A stretch of 27,477 nucleotides of DNA from a virus, in the IMG/VR virus record IMGVR_UViG_3300027762_000030, positions 1-27,477 of that record; one strand, written 5' to 3'. Positions 1 through 5,838 of the stretch are shown in pieces (within the stretch, counting starts at the first letter, position 1; the number at the start of each line of letters is the position of its first letter). Below the pieces are notes generated by a model, which was not told the DNA's origin, searched no databases, and worked only from the letters and a program-made list of their open reading frames with translations. A program made the translations under genes and the position numbers.

Positions 1-18
1 CGAGAAAAGACGGCGGAC

Positions 19-204
19 ATGCAATTGAGGCAGGCCGGGCTATGGTTGGCGATAGGGTTTGGGGCCGCGTTGACTGTGATCCTGTTCCTGTTTGCGGTCA
101 GCGTATTAATCACGAAGTACCGCCGGGATACCATCCGCTTTTTGGAGGTGCGCAGGGCGCTGGCTTTGCCGATTGGGAACGTGGTAGAGGCGGAGGAATT
201 ATGA
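19..204 (+). CDS. Small single-span membrane protein of unknown function
   Basis: This 61-residue protein has one long hydrophobic stretch at about residues 7-31, followed by a basic segment (KYRRDTIRFLEVRR). That pattern suggests a membrane anchor with a positively charged cytoplasmic tail. Its stop overlaps the ATG of the following methyltransferase in an ATGA arrangement, which supports its being translated in the same operon. The ribosome binding site is weak (only a loose purine stretch upstream), and the window edge hides what precedes it. No family was recognised. Small membrane proteins of this kind are common in phage early regions, but no function can be assigned. Confidence 0.5.
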   Translation: MQLRQAGLWLAIGFGAALTVILFLFAVSVLITKYRRDTIRFLEVRRALALPIGNVVEAEEL

Positions 205-854
205 ACGAAGTTTGGCGTGTCCTTGACTTATTCTGTGGTGCTGGCGGTGCGGCAATGGGCTACCACCGCGCTGGATTTGATGACATAACCGGCATTGACA
301 TCAAGCCTCAGCCGCATTATCCATTCAAGTTTATCCAGGCGGACGCGCTCGAATACCTGGCGGAGCATGGCTCGGAATATGATTTTATCCACGCCAGCCC
401 GCCATGTCAGCATTATTCTTCGATGCAACACATTCTAAAGAATAAGCACAAATGGCCCGACTTGATTGACCCGACAAGGCAGCTGCTTGTTGCAAGCGGT
501 AAACCGTATGTTATCGAGAACGTAGAGGGCGCGCCATTGAACATAAGCGTTATGTTGTGCGGTTCGATGTTTGGGCTGGGAATGATACGCCATAGGATAT
601 TTGAGACTAGTTTCAACTCGTTTGCGCTTCTTCCGTCATGCAACCACCACAAGGGTATGTATGACCCGTGGCATTATGGAACTGACCAGCTTGTAAAAAT
701 GTCGGAGGGCATGGGTATTGATTGGTTTATGACCCGCGATGAAGTGCGAGAGGCAATTCCGCCTGCATACACGGAATGGATCGGTAGGCGGATGATGATG
801 GAGATTTCAGTAGGTGCAAAAAATGCACATACTGAAAATGGACAGGAATTGTAG
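201..854 (+). CDS. Phage DNA (cytosine-5-)-methyltransferase
   Basis: The gene encodes a SAM-dependent C5-cytosine DNA methyltransferase. The C5-MTase motifs appear in order: motif I DLFCGAGGAAMG (residues 9-20) for SAM binding, motif IV SPPCQ with the catalytic Cys69, motif VI ENV (106-108), the motif VIII-like RHRIFE (130-135) and a C-terminal IPPAYTEWIG (186-195) typical of phage members. At 217 residues it is shorter than restriction-associated enzymes and has little room for a target-recognition domain. The start at 201 follows GGAGGAATT and overlaps the upstream stop; a longer reading from 42 would run through the upstream gene. No partner nuclease is visible, so it is probably an orphan enzyme that modifies phage DNA, perhaps against host restriction. 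The target sequence cannot be predicted. Confidence 0.9.
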   Translation: MNEVWRVLDLFCGAGGAAMGYHRAGFDDITGIDIKPQPHYPFKFIQADALEYLAEHGSEYDFIHASPPCQHYSSMQHILKNKHKWPDLIDPTRQLLVASGKPYVIENVEGAPLNISVMLCGSMFGLGMIRHRIFETSFNSFALLPSCNHHKGMYDPWHYGTDQLVKMSEGMGIDWFMTRDEVREAIPPAYTEWIGRRMMMEISVGAKNAHTENGQEL

Positions 855-875
855 ACTATCGAACAGGGAAATTCT

Positions 876-2897
876 TTGACAAACTACACTGCTGCACTGA
901 CGTACGCGCAAAAAGGATGGGCGATATTCCCGGTACACAACATTGCCAACGGACATTGTACGTGTGGGAAAAGTTGTGACAGCCCAGGTAAACACCCGCG
1001 CACAATGCACGGGATCAGCGACGCGACCACAGACACCACCCAGGTTGACAAGTGGTGGCGACAATGGCCGGACGCGAATATCGGGATGGCTACGGGTGCT
1101 GTATCGGGGGTGTGGGTGCTGGACATCGACCCCCGGCATGGCGGGGATGAAAGCCTGGACTTGCTGGAGCAGAAACACGGGCGATTGCAGGCCACCATCG
1201 AGAGCCAGACCGGAGGCGGGGGGCGACATTTGTTTTTCGCCTATGCCCAGGCGGTGAAATCCCGCGCCAACCACCCCGGCCAGGGGATTGACATCCGGGG
1301 GGATGGCGGGTTTGTTGTCCTCCCACCCAGCAATCACATGAGCGGGCGACTGTACGAATGGGAGGCGAGCAGCGAACCGGATGGGAACACTGCCCAGCCT
1401 GCGCCGGAGTGGTTATCCACGTTGATCGGGGGGAAGGATGTGGCAAAGAAGACCGATGCGCCAACCACCAAGAAATACTCCACTGCGGGGGGACGGAATA
1501 CCGCGCTGACTACGATGGCGGGGAGGATGCGCCGGGCGGGGTTGGACGCCAGCGCAATCGAGGCGGCATTGCGGGAGCATAACCGGGTATACTGCGCCCC
1601 GCCTCTGGATGACAGCGAGGTGAGCAAGATCGCCAATAGCGTGGGGCGGTATGCGGCGGGGAGTGTGCCAACCGATGATGAACTGGCGGCGTTGTGGCTG
1701 AAGAACTACCCAGACACCGCCTATGGGTTGGGCGAATTCCGGCGGTATGCGGGGGGATGTTGGCCGATTATCCCGCGTGACCGGGTGGAACTGGAGCTGC
1801 TGCACATCATGGAGGAGGCAAAGCGGGACGGGTATAAGCCAACCTCCTGGAAATTGCGTAGCATCATGGAGATTGCCCGGATCAAAACCAATGTGGAAAT
1901 CGAAAACTGGAATAGCAATAAGGATTTGATCGTATGCAAGAACGGGACATTGCACATCCCGACCATGACATTGATCGCCCACGATAAGAGCCACTACCTG
2001 ACAGCGGGGGTGGCTTATGACTATGACCCGGATGCCACTGCGCCCACCTGGGATTATTACTGCAAGACGATTTTGAATGGCAAAGAGCAATTCCTACAGG
2101 ACTTTGCCGGGTACGCGTTGACGATTGATACCCAGTATGAGCTGGCTGTGTGGCTGTATGGTCCGGCGGGGAGCGGCAAAAGCACCTATATCGAGGGGTT
2201 GCAGGCCATGTTAGGGACACGGGCGGGGCTGCTGGGGCTGAAAGACCTGGAGAAATCCCGCTTTAGTATGACCGACTTGCCGGATAAAACTTTGCTGGTA
2301 AGCACGGAGCAACCGAGTACTTACATGCAGGCCACGGATATTGTCAACGCTTTGATCAGTGGGGAATCGGTGACAGTTGACCGCAAGTTTAGGGATCCAA
2401 TCACCATCCAATCTAATGCTAAAATCTGCTGGGCCATGAATGAACTGCCCCGGGTGGGAGATGGTAGCAATGGGCTATTCCGGCGGGTGAAGGTGGTGGA
2501 GTTTTCCGAACTGCCAGGCGGGGTGCGAAATCCGCATGTCAAGTTGACTATCCGCACAGAGGGGAGCGGGATACTCAACTGGGCATTGGCTGGGTTGATC
2601 CGGCTCCAGGCGAATGGCGGGTTTGACATCCCGCAATCGGTAGTCGATGCCACCAGTCTATTCCAGATGACGAACGACATCCCGGCTGTGTTCGTGGATG
2701 AGTGCTGCATCCGGGGGCGGGAGTTCAGCATTTCGAGCAGCGAGTTATACCGGCAATACCGGACATGGTGCGATGACAACGGGACGAAGGCGCAATCTTC
2801 CGTGTCGATTGCTATGGACTGGCGGAGGTTGGGGTTTACCCGACGTAAGATACCGGCGGGTATGGTGTGGGATGGCTTGAGAATAAAGAGTATTTGA
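876..2897 (+). CDS. Primase-polymerase / SF3 helicase replication protein (prim-pol, PriCT, D5-like)
   Basis: This 673-residue protein joins primer synthesis and DNA unwinding. The N-terminal third is a bifunctional primase-polymerase domain: a CxC...C...GKHP cysteine cluster (28-41), catalytic DID (83-85) and GGGGRH (113-118). A PriCT-like helical segment follows (about 205-262). The C-terminal half is a D5/P4-like superfamily 3 helicase with Walker A GPAGSGKST (429-437), a Walker B-like LLVSTEQ (473-479), a motif C-like MNELP (521-525) and a basic FRRVKVVEF. The end looks like a winged helix. The start is TTG at 876, preceded by AGGGA; the preceding TAG at 852 lies in the same frame, so no longer form is possible without readthrough. 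It probably acts at the repeat/AT-rich block just downstream. A terminator overlaps the stop codon. Confidence 0.93.
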   Translation: MTNYTAALTYAQKGWAIFPVHNIANGHCTCGKSCDSPGKHPRTMHGISDATTDTTQVDKWWRQWPDANIGMATGAVSGVWVLDIDPRHGGDESLDLLEQKHGRLQATIESQTGGGGRHLFFAYAQAVKSRANHPGQGIDIRGDGGFVVLPPSNHMSGRLYEWEASSEPDGNTAQPAPEWLSTLIGGKDVAKKTDAPTTKKYSTAGGRNTALTTMAGRMRRAGLDASAIEAALREHNRVYCAPPLDDSEVSKIANSVGRYAAGSVPTDDELAALWLKNYPDTAYGLGEFRRYAGGCWPIIPRDRVELELLHIMEEAKRDGYKPTSWKLRSIMEIARIKTNVEIENWNSNKDLIVCKNGTLHIPTMTLIAHDKSHYLTAGVAYDYDPDATAPTWDYYCKTILNGKEQFLQDFAGYALTIDTQYELAVWLYGPAGSGKSTYIEGLQAMLGTRAGLLGLKDLEKSRFSMTDLPDKTLLVSTEQPSTYMQATDIVNALISGESVTVDRKFRDPITIQSNAKICWAMNELPRVGDGSNGLFRRVKVVEFSELPGGVRNPHVKLTIRTEGSGILNWALAGLIRLQANGGFDIPQSVVDATSLFQMTNDIPAVFVDECCIRGREFSISSSELYRQYRTWCDDNGTKAQSSVSIAMDWRRLGFTRRKIPAGMVWDGLRIKSI

Positions 2898-2918
2898 CTC
2901 CCCGAAAGGGGAGTTTTT
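2897..2918 (+). terminator. Rho-independent terminator after the primase-helicase gene
   Basis: A perfect 7-bp stem (ACTCCCC / GGGGAGT) closes on a GAAA tetraloop and runs straight into TTTTTA. The first stem base is the last base of the TGA stop codon. It should end the early replication transcript before the origin-like region. Confidence 0.85.
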
Positions 2919-2923
2919 ATTTA

Positions 2924-2941
2924 ATGCAAGGTATGCAAGGT
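2924..2941 (+). repeat. Iteron group A: two direct 9-bp repeats
   Basis: Two exact copies of ATGCAAGGT lie head to tail (2924-2932 and 2933-2941), just after the terminator of the primase-helicase gene. Confidence 0.85.
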
Positions 2942-2970
2942 TATTCTATTAATGTGAAACGGGTTGAAAA

Positions 2971-2987
2971 ATGTCGGAAAACGACAT
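2971..2987. repeat. Inverted repeat inside the origin-like region
   Basis: The arms ATGTCG and CGACAT are perfect complements around a GAAAA loop. A T-run (GAATTTTT) follows, so it could act as a weak terminator or a protein-binding hairpin. Its position between iteron groups A and B makes a replication role possible. Confidence 0.5.
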
Positions 2988-3022
2988 GAATTTTTATACA
3001 CTATCTGTACAATAGTTAGACT

Positions 3023-3049
3023 ATGCATAGTATGCAAGGTATGCAGGGT
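3023..3049 (+). repeat. Iteron group B: three direct 9-bp repeats
   Basis: Three contiguous units: ATGCATAGT (3023-3031), ATGCAAGGT (3032-3040) and ATGCAGGGT (3041-3049). The outermost unit is degenerate and forms part of the palindrome CTATGCATAG (3021-3030). The group faces group C across the AT-rich core. Confidence 0.85.
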
Positions 3050-3108
3050 TTATTAATTAAAAATAGTTTTTTTTAAAATTTTAAAAAATATATATATTAA
3101 ATTAAATA

Positions 3109-3135
3109 ACCTTGCATACCCTGCATACCCTGCAT
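3109..3135 (-). repeat. Iteron group C: three inverted 9-bp repeats
   Basis: On the minus strand the units are ATGCAGGGT, ATGCAGGGT and ATGCAAGGT. On the plus strand they read ACCTTGCAT (3109-3117) and ACCCTGCAT twice (3118-3126, 3127-3135). They mirror group B, so the AT-rich core has three iterons pointing inward from each side. Confidence 0.85.
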
Positions 3136-3138
3136 TAA

Positions 3139-3162
3139 AAAAGCCCCCGTCTTCGGGGGGCT
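3139..3162 (-). terminator. Rho-independent terminator of the leftward operon
   Basis: Read on the minus strand, a GC-rich stem of about 8 bp (AGCCCCC.G pairing with CGGGGGCT, with one extra C/G on one side) closes on a short AAGA-type loop and is followed by a run of T (plus-strand A at 3137-3142). It lies just past the stop of the HTH gene at 3168, so it ends the leftward transcript before the origin-like block. Confidence 0.85.
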
Positions 3163-3167
3163 GGGGG

Positions 3168-3353
3168 TTAGTGGCGACCGGGTTTGGGCCTGTTCTGGAG
3201 GTAGTGATCCAGTCCATCGGAGGGGAGGATCCAATCCCGGCCAACCTTCTGAGCGCCGGGGACATGGCCCGCAGCACAGGCGAAGCGCAGGCCCCGGGGG
3301 GTGATGGTATGTTTTGCGTGGTCACAGGCTTGGGCAATGGTTAGTAGGGTCAT
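3168..3353 (-). CDS. Excisionase-like / MerR-type helix-turn-helix DNA-binding protein
   Basis: This 61-residue protein has the compact winged-HTH pattern of the excisionase/HTH_17 family. An N-terminal helix-turn-helix (LTIAQACDHAKHTITPRGLR) is followed by AAGHVPGAQKVGRDWILPSDGLDHYL, where the G-x-x-P...KVGRDW-I/L-P element is the usual hallmark. The ATG at 3353 has an upstream purine-rich AGAGAG and overlaps the end of the preceding leftward gene by 32 bases, implying coupled translation. It is the last gene before the leftward terminator. Such proteins bend DNA for excision or act as small repressors. No integrase lies in the window, so a regulatory role is as likely as excision. Confidence 0.7.
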   Translation of the reverse strand: MTLLTIAQACDHAKHTITPRGLRFACAAGHVPGAQKVGRDWILPSDGLDHYLQNRPKPGRH

Positions 3354-3492
3354 TGGATTTGCTCTCTTCCAGGGTCAACTGTTTTACAACGGGGGTGGGG
3401 GTAAACTTCTCGTCCTTCACGGTCGGAGCCGTGCCACTGAACAGGGGGAGATCCTCTGTTTGGAACATGGTTTGCTGCTTGGGTTTGTTCAT
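3322..3492 (-). CDS. Small hypothetical phage protein
   Basis: The start at 3492 gives 56 residues beginning MNKPKQQTMFQTEDLPLFSG. It has GAGG about 11 bases upstream and fits 8 bases behind the preceding leftward gene. A longer in-frame reading from 3633 exists but would overlap that gene almost completely. The protein is polar, rich in Thr, Pro and Lys, and probably poorly folded. Its MF-x-x-E-x-LPLFSG opening recalls short phage early proteins, though no named family can be given. It lies inside the leftward operon, so a role in early control or replication is the only contextual hint. Confidence 0.5.
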   Translation of the reverse strand: MNKPKQQTMFQTEDLPLFSGTAPTVKDEKFTPTPVVKQLTLEESKSNDPTNHCPSL

Positions 3493-3499
3493 TGGGTTA

Positions 3500-3709
3500 T
3501 TATCCTCTGTATTTCGGTAGGGTTCGGTAGTATTCTGTGCAATCGTAGCCGGTAGACTTCGGGTTATACGTTCTCGTGCATACTCGGTTAGTGTGAAATG
3601 GCTGTACGTTCGAATGCGCCAGGTTGATTGCATCTTGCCATGATGCGTTATTGATTATCCATCTTCCGCTGAGGTCACTCCATACGCTGTACTTGGTTTG
3701 GTCGTTCAT
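3500..3709 (-). CDS. Small hypothetical protein in the leftward operon
   Basis: This 69-residue product (starting MNDQTKYSVWSDLSGRWII) has a GAGAGAGA purine tract 6-15 bases before its ATG. It is aromatic-rich at the start, polar at the end, and carries two cysteines. It shows no transmembrane segment and no motif that I recognise. The gene is 8 bases upstream of the next leftward start, in keeping with one transcript. Function unknown. Confidence 0.5.
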   Translation of the reverse strand: MNDQTKYSVWSDLSGRWIINNASWQDAINLAHSNVQPFHTNRVCTRTYNPKSTGYDCTEYYRTLPKYRG

Positions 3710-3763
3710 CGTTATCTCTCTCTCTGCGTTTATGCCATGCGCAGCCCGGCGGGTGGGGGGGGG

Positions 3764-4015
3764 TTATAAATTCGACTTGATTTCTTTTTCGAGATCGGTG
3801 ATCTCTTTGAGCGCCCATTCATCAGCCTTGCCAAACCGCTTAACCATATCTTCCGCAGCCATTCGCATGATGTTCAATCGGACATTCAGTATTCGCTGGC
3901 TAAGCCGGGTGCGCTGTGCGCTGGTCATGTTTGAGCCAGGTTTGTCTGCCAGGTATGCCTGGTGGTTGAGTTCTTTCAGGGTATCGCCAAGTTTAATAAA
4001 TGCTGTGTCGGTCAT
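3764..4015 (-). CDS. First gene of the leftward operon; helical hypothetical protein
   Basis: The chosen ATG at 4015 has GGAG nine bases upstream and gives 83 residues. A longer frame from 4090 would cross the promoter and both operators, so it is rejected. The protein is predicted mostly helical, with regularly spaced Leu, Ile and Met and a charged C-terminus (DEWALKEITDLEKEIKSNL) that could form a coiled coil. No HTH motif is evident. As the first gene after a strong promoter with operator palindromes, it could be a regulator or antirepressor, but this rests on position only. A run of nine G (plus strand, 3755-3763) lies immediately after its stop. Confidence 0.55.
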   Translation of the reverse strand: MTDTAFIKLGDTLKELNHQAYLADKPGSNMTSAQRTRLSQRILNVRLNIMRMAAEDMVKRFGKADEWALKEITDLEKEIKSNL

Positions 4016-4054
4016 GTTCGTTATCTCCGTTTCTTTGTTGTCTGAACTGTTTAT

Positions 4055-4083
4055 ATAATACCGCACACGGTAATGAATGTCAA
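4055..4083 (-). promoter_or_regulatory. Leftward sigma70-type promoter
   Basis: On the minus strand TTGACA (4083-4078) and TATTAT (4060-4055) are separated by exactly 17 bp. It points at the four-gene leftward operon, about 40 bases before its first ATG. A perfect operator palindrome overlaps the spacer and the end of the -10 box, so repression at this site is expected. Confidence 0.8.
4059..4072. promoter_or_regulatory. Operator palindrome 1 (TACCG-N4-CGGTA)
   Basis: TACCGCACACGGTA has perfect 5-bp arms and sits within the leftward promoter between its -35 and -10 boxes. A second copy lies 34 bp away, centre to centre. A dimeric repressor bound here would block RNA polymerase. Which protein binds is unknown. 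Confidence 0.7.
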
Positions 4084-4092
4084 TAGGCAAAC

Positions 4093-4106
4093 TACCGCAA
4101 ACGGTA
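4093..4106. promoter_or_regulatory. Operator palindrome 2 (TACCG-N4-CGGTA)
   Basis: TACCGCAAACGGTA is the second copy of the operator, differing only in the 4-bp spacer. It lies just upstream of the leftward -35 box and upstream of the rightward promoter, so cooperative binding could set both. A 7-bp direct repeat, CGTTCTA, follows twice at 4120-4126 and 4130-4136 with a 10-bp period. Confidence 0.7.
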
Positions 4107-4148
4107 AACTCTAATCTACCGTTCTAAAACGTTCTACAATAAATCATA

Positions 4149-4196
4149 CTTGTAATTTACAAGTTTATGACTTATAATCCGATTAATATGATAAAT
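4149..4196 (+). promoter_or_regulatory. Rightward promoter with palindromic operators (copy 1)
   Basis: The 15-bp palindrome CTTGTAATTTACAAG (4149-4163) contains a -35 box TTGTAA (4150-4155), 17 bp from a consensus -10 TATAAT (4173-4178). Three bases later comes ATTAATATGATAAAT (4182-4196), a degenerate palindrome covering the expected start of transcription near 4185. The same arrangement with identical spacing recurs at 20546-20593. It drives the metallophosphoesterase, lysis and packaging genes. Because the -10 box lies at 4173, an ATG at 4167 cannot be the translation start from this promoter. Confidence 0.8.
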
Positions 4197-4994
4197 GCGG
4201 GGACGGTGGTACACATCAGTGATCTGCACATTAACAGCACGGTGGCATTATGTCCGCTGGCGGTTGATCTCGACGACGGCGGGACATACCACCCAAGTCG
4301 GGGGCAGCGGTGGCTGTGGGAATGCTGGCAGGATTTCGTGAACCGGGTGACAGCCATTGAGGGGGAGAAGCTGCTCATCATCGGCGGAGATATGGCGGAG
4401 TTGGACACCAAACGGAGAAGCGTCCAGCTCATCAGCGCGAACAAAGCAACGATCATGCGCATGGTGGGGGACGTGTTGGACCCGCTCACCTCCCAGGTGG
4501 GTGGAGTGGTCGTCATCCGGGGGACGCCGGCGCATGTGGGGAAAAGCTCCTGGATTGAGGAAGCGATTGCCAACGACCTGGATCATACCGTTCGGCAGAG
4601 TAAACAGACGGCCAGCTGGTGGCAATTCCGAGCGGTGATCGGCGGGCAGCGTTTTGATGTGGCTCACCACGCCGGGATGAGTGGCCGGGATGTAGCCAGC
4701 CATAAAAGCCCGGTTGATTTGGCGGAGAGGGCGCTCTGGTATTACCGGGTGATGGTGCAGCAACCCGCCCCGCACTGGGTGATCCGCAGCCACAACCACA
4801 GATATCGAGAGGCGGAGATGCACGGATTGAGAGCGGTATTCACCCCATGCTGGACGATGGCAACTGAGAATGTATACCGGTCTGGGAGCGAGTATAGCCT
4901 GGCGGACATTGGCGGGGTGGTCTGGCAAGGTGGAAAGATGAAAGCGACTATCTACCCGGCGGAGATGAAAAAATTTTGGACGCTGAAGATTTGA
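4188..4994 (+). CDS. Calcineurin-like metallophosphoesterase
   Basis: This is a two-metal phosphoesterase of the calcineurin-like superfamily. The signature blocks are in order: SDLH (residues 11-14, the DxH metal ligands), GGD (67-69), RGTPAH (111-116, in place of the usual GNHD/E), DVAHHAG (157-163) and the terminal SHNH (201-204, usually GHxH). The start is uncertain. The open frame extends to 4167, but that codon precedes the promoter -10 box. ATG 4188 would leave only about three leader bases, giving a near-leaderless message, and GTG 4206 is a further alternative. The substrate cannot be told from sequence; phage members include nucleases, phosphatases and nucleotide hydrolases. It is the first gene of the rightward transcript and overlaps the next gene by one base. 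Confidence 0.85.
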   Translation: MINAGTVVHISDLHINSTVALCPLAVDLDDGGTYHPSRGQRWLWECWQDFVNRVTAIEGEKLLIIGGDMAELDTKRRSVQLISANKATIMRMVGDVLDPLTSQVGGVVVIRGTPAHVGKSSWIEEAIANDLDHTVRQSKQTASWWQFRAVIGGQRFDVAHHAGMSGRDVASHKSPVDLAERALWYYRVMVQQPAPHWVIRSHNHRYREAEMHGLRAVFTPCWTMATENVYRSGSEYSLADIGGVVWQGGKMKATIYPAEMKKFWTLKI

Positions 4995-5209
4995 TGGCTG
5001 AAGTATACGCAGCGTTTGGAGCGCCGGAGTTGGGGCCAGGGGAATTTACTGTGAGTATGTACGCCCGGAAATTCGGGTTGACGAAAGACACAGCGAAGGG
5101 CGCAGTCACAAGAGCATTGGAGGCTGGCGTGATTGTGGAAGTGGGAGATCGAATGATAAACGGAACAAGATGTAAGGGATACAGGAGAAAAGCAGATGGA
5201 GACGATTGA
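4994..5209 (+). CDS. Small winged-helix DNA-binding protein
   Basis: A TGATG junction joins this gene to the metallophosphoesterase stop, so translational coupling is likely. A TTG at 4976 would add six residues and is the alternative start. The 71-residue product contains a winged helix: a helix-turn-helix (YARKFGLTKDTAKGAVTRAL) followed by a wing-like VIVEVGDRMINGTRCKGYRR. This resembles the short wHTH proteins found near phage replication and lysis genes. It is a candidate ligand for one of the palindromes upstream, since a dimeric wHTH would suit a 7-1-7 inverted repeat. That pairing is inference only. Confidence 0.6.
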   Translation: MAEVYAAFGAPELGPGEFTVSMYARKFGLTKDTAKGAVTRALEAGVIVEVGDRMINGTRCKGYRRKADGDD

Positions 5210-5564
5210 ATTTGTAAGCAAGCTGGCTCAGGAATTGGCGGTCGCATTGTTACCCGTTTTGGCCGTGTTTCTCATGCGCTGGATCAAGGTGAAGGGGGAT
5301 CAGGTGCTAGCCCGGATCGAGAAAGAGAAGCCCGATCTATTGGGAGAACTCACCTGGATTGCGGGAATTGCGGTTAAGGCGGCAGAGCAGGCGGGGGCAG
5401 CTGGATTTGTCAACGATAAGAAGGTATATGCCGTCGCAGTTGTCCAGGACTATCTCCGATCTAAAAACATTCCAGTGGACTTCGGACTGATCTCCGCAGC
5501 AGTGGAGGCGGCAGTGATGGAAGAATTCAACCAGTGGAAAACACGCCCCACCCCGGAAGAGTAA
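5196..5564 (+). CDS. Phage holin, LL-H family-like
   Basis: The 122-residue protein has one N-terminal transmembrane segment (about residues 13-28, LAVALLPVLAVFLMRW) and a long soluble helical tail. The tail pattern is that of the LL-H holin family: AVKAAEQ, then KKVYAVAVVQDYL, then IPVDFGLISAAVEAAV. Holins assemble in the inner membrane and open it at a set time to release or activate the lytic enzyme. The start has AGGAG upstream and overlaps the previous stop. The next gene is another small membrane-linked protein, which supports a lysis cassette. No adjacent endolysin was recognised. Confidence 0.8.
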   Translation: METIEFVSKLAQELAVALLPVLAVFLMRWIKVKGDQVLARIEKEKPDLLGELTWIAGIAVKAAEQAGAAGFVNDKKVYAVAVVQDYLRSKNIPVDFGLISAAVEAAVMEEFNQWKTRPTPEE

Positions 5565-5569
5565 CCCCG

Positions 5570-5821
5570 ATGGCAGAAGATGACAACGGGAACGGGAGAA
5601 TAACTCTCGCAGTTCTGGGCGCCAAGTTGGATCGGTTGATTGATGATGTGGCGGAGATCAGGCACGGGCAGGATGGATTGATCAAGCAATGTGCTGCTCA
5701 CGAAGAGCGGATCACAGACAACACAGATGAGATCGACCGACTGCGGAATGTGAGTACAGGATGGAGCGCGATCAATTCACTCGGCGCAATTGTGGCTGTA
5801 GTTTTTGGGTTGAAACAATAG
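5570..5821 (+). CDS. XhlA-like coiled-coil membrane protein (lysis cassette)
   Basis: The start at 5570, five bases after the holin stop and preceded by GGAAGAG, gives 83 residues. A reading from 5534 would overlap the holin. A heptad-like amphipathic stretch (about residues 12-60, LGAKLDRLIDDVAEIRHGQ onward) leads into a C-terminal hydrophobic segment (INSLGAIVAVVFGL). This order, coiled coil then one membrane span, is that of the XhlA/hemolysin-type phage proteins that accompany holins. The assignment rests on architecture and neighbours, not on a diagnostic motif. It could equally be an antiholin or a membrane-docking partner for a lysin. Confidence 0.6.
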   Translation: MAEDDNGNGRITLAVLGAKLDRLIDDVAEIRHGQDGLIKQCAAHEERITDNTDEIDRLRNVSTGWSAINSLGAIVAVVFGLKQ

Positions 5822-5838
5822 TTGAGATCATTGGCTGG

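Larger units (their letters stand above)
2924..3135. other. Candidate replication origin: 9-bp iterons around an AT-rich core
   Basis: This noncoding block lies between the terminators of two converging transcription units. It holds eight copies of a 9-bp unit, ATGCAAGGT or a close variant. Two are head-to-tail at 2924-2941, three at 3023-3049, and three inverted at 3109-3135. Between the last two groups lie 59 bases that are A or T except for one G at 3066 (3050-3108), a natural unwinding element. A 6-bp-stem inverted repeat (ATGTCG / CGACAT, 2971-2987) and the perfect palindrome CTATGCATAG (3021-3030) also fall inside. Iterons beside an AT-rich stretch, next to a primase-helicase gene, are the classic layout of plasmid and phage origins. 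The role is inferred; a regulatory or termination role remains possible. Confidence 0.6.

Noticed and set aside
1-28. End of a possible upstream gene in frame 2 (EKRRRTCN then TGA).
   Set aside because: Only eight codons are visible, too few to support a gene.
814-828. Inverted repeat GTGCA-A5-TGCAC near the end of the methyltransferase gene.
   Set aside because: Short arms within coding sequence and no T-run; chance is likely.
852-878. Methyltransferase and primase-helicase lie in the same frame, separated by a single TAG; possible stop-codon readthrough or recoding giving a fusion.
   Set aside because: The second protein has its own TTG start with AGGGA upstream, the domain begins right at that start, and genes here end with all three stop codons, so no recoding is needed.
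2942-3160. Direct and inverted short repeats considered as a CRISPR array.
   Set aside because: Units are 9 bp and contiguous, with no unique spacers and no cas genes.
4112-4136. Repeat CGTTCTA twice with 10-bp period, considered a third operator set.
   Set aside because: Two short direct copies only, not palindromic and not linked to a promoter element; mentioned with the control region but not annotated alone.
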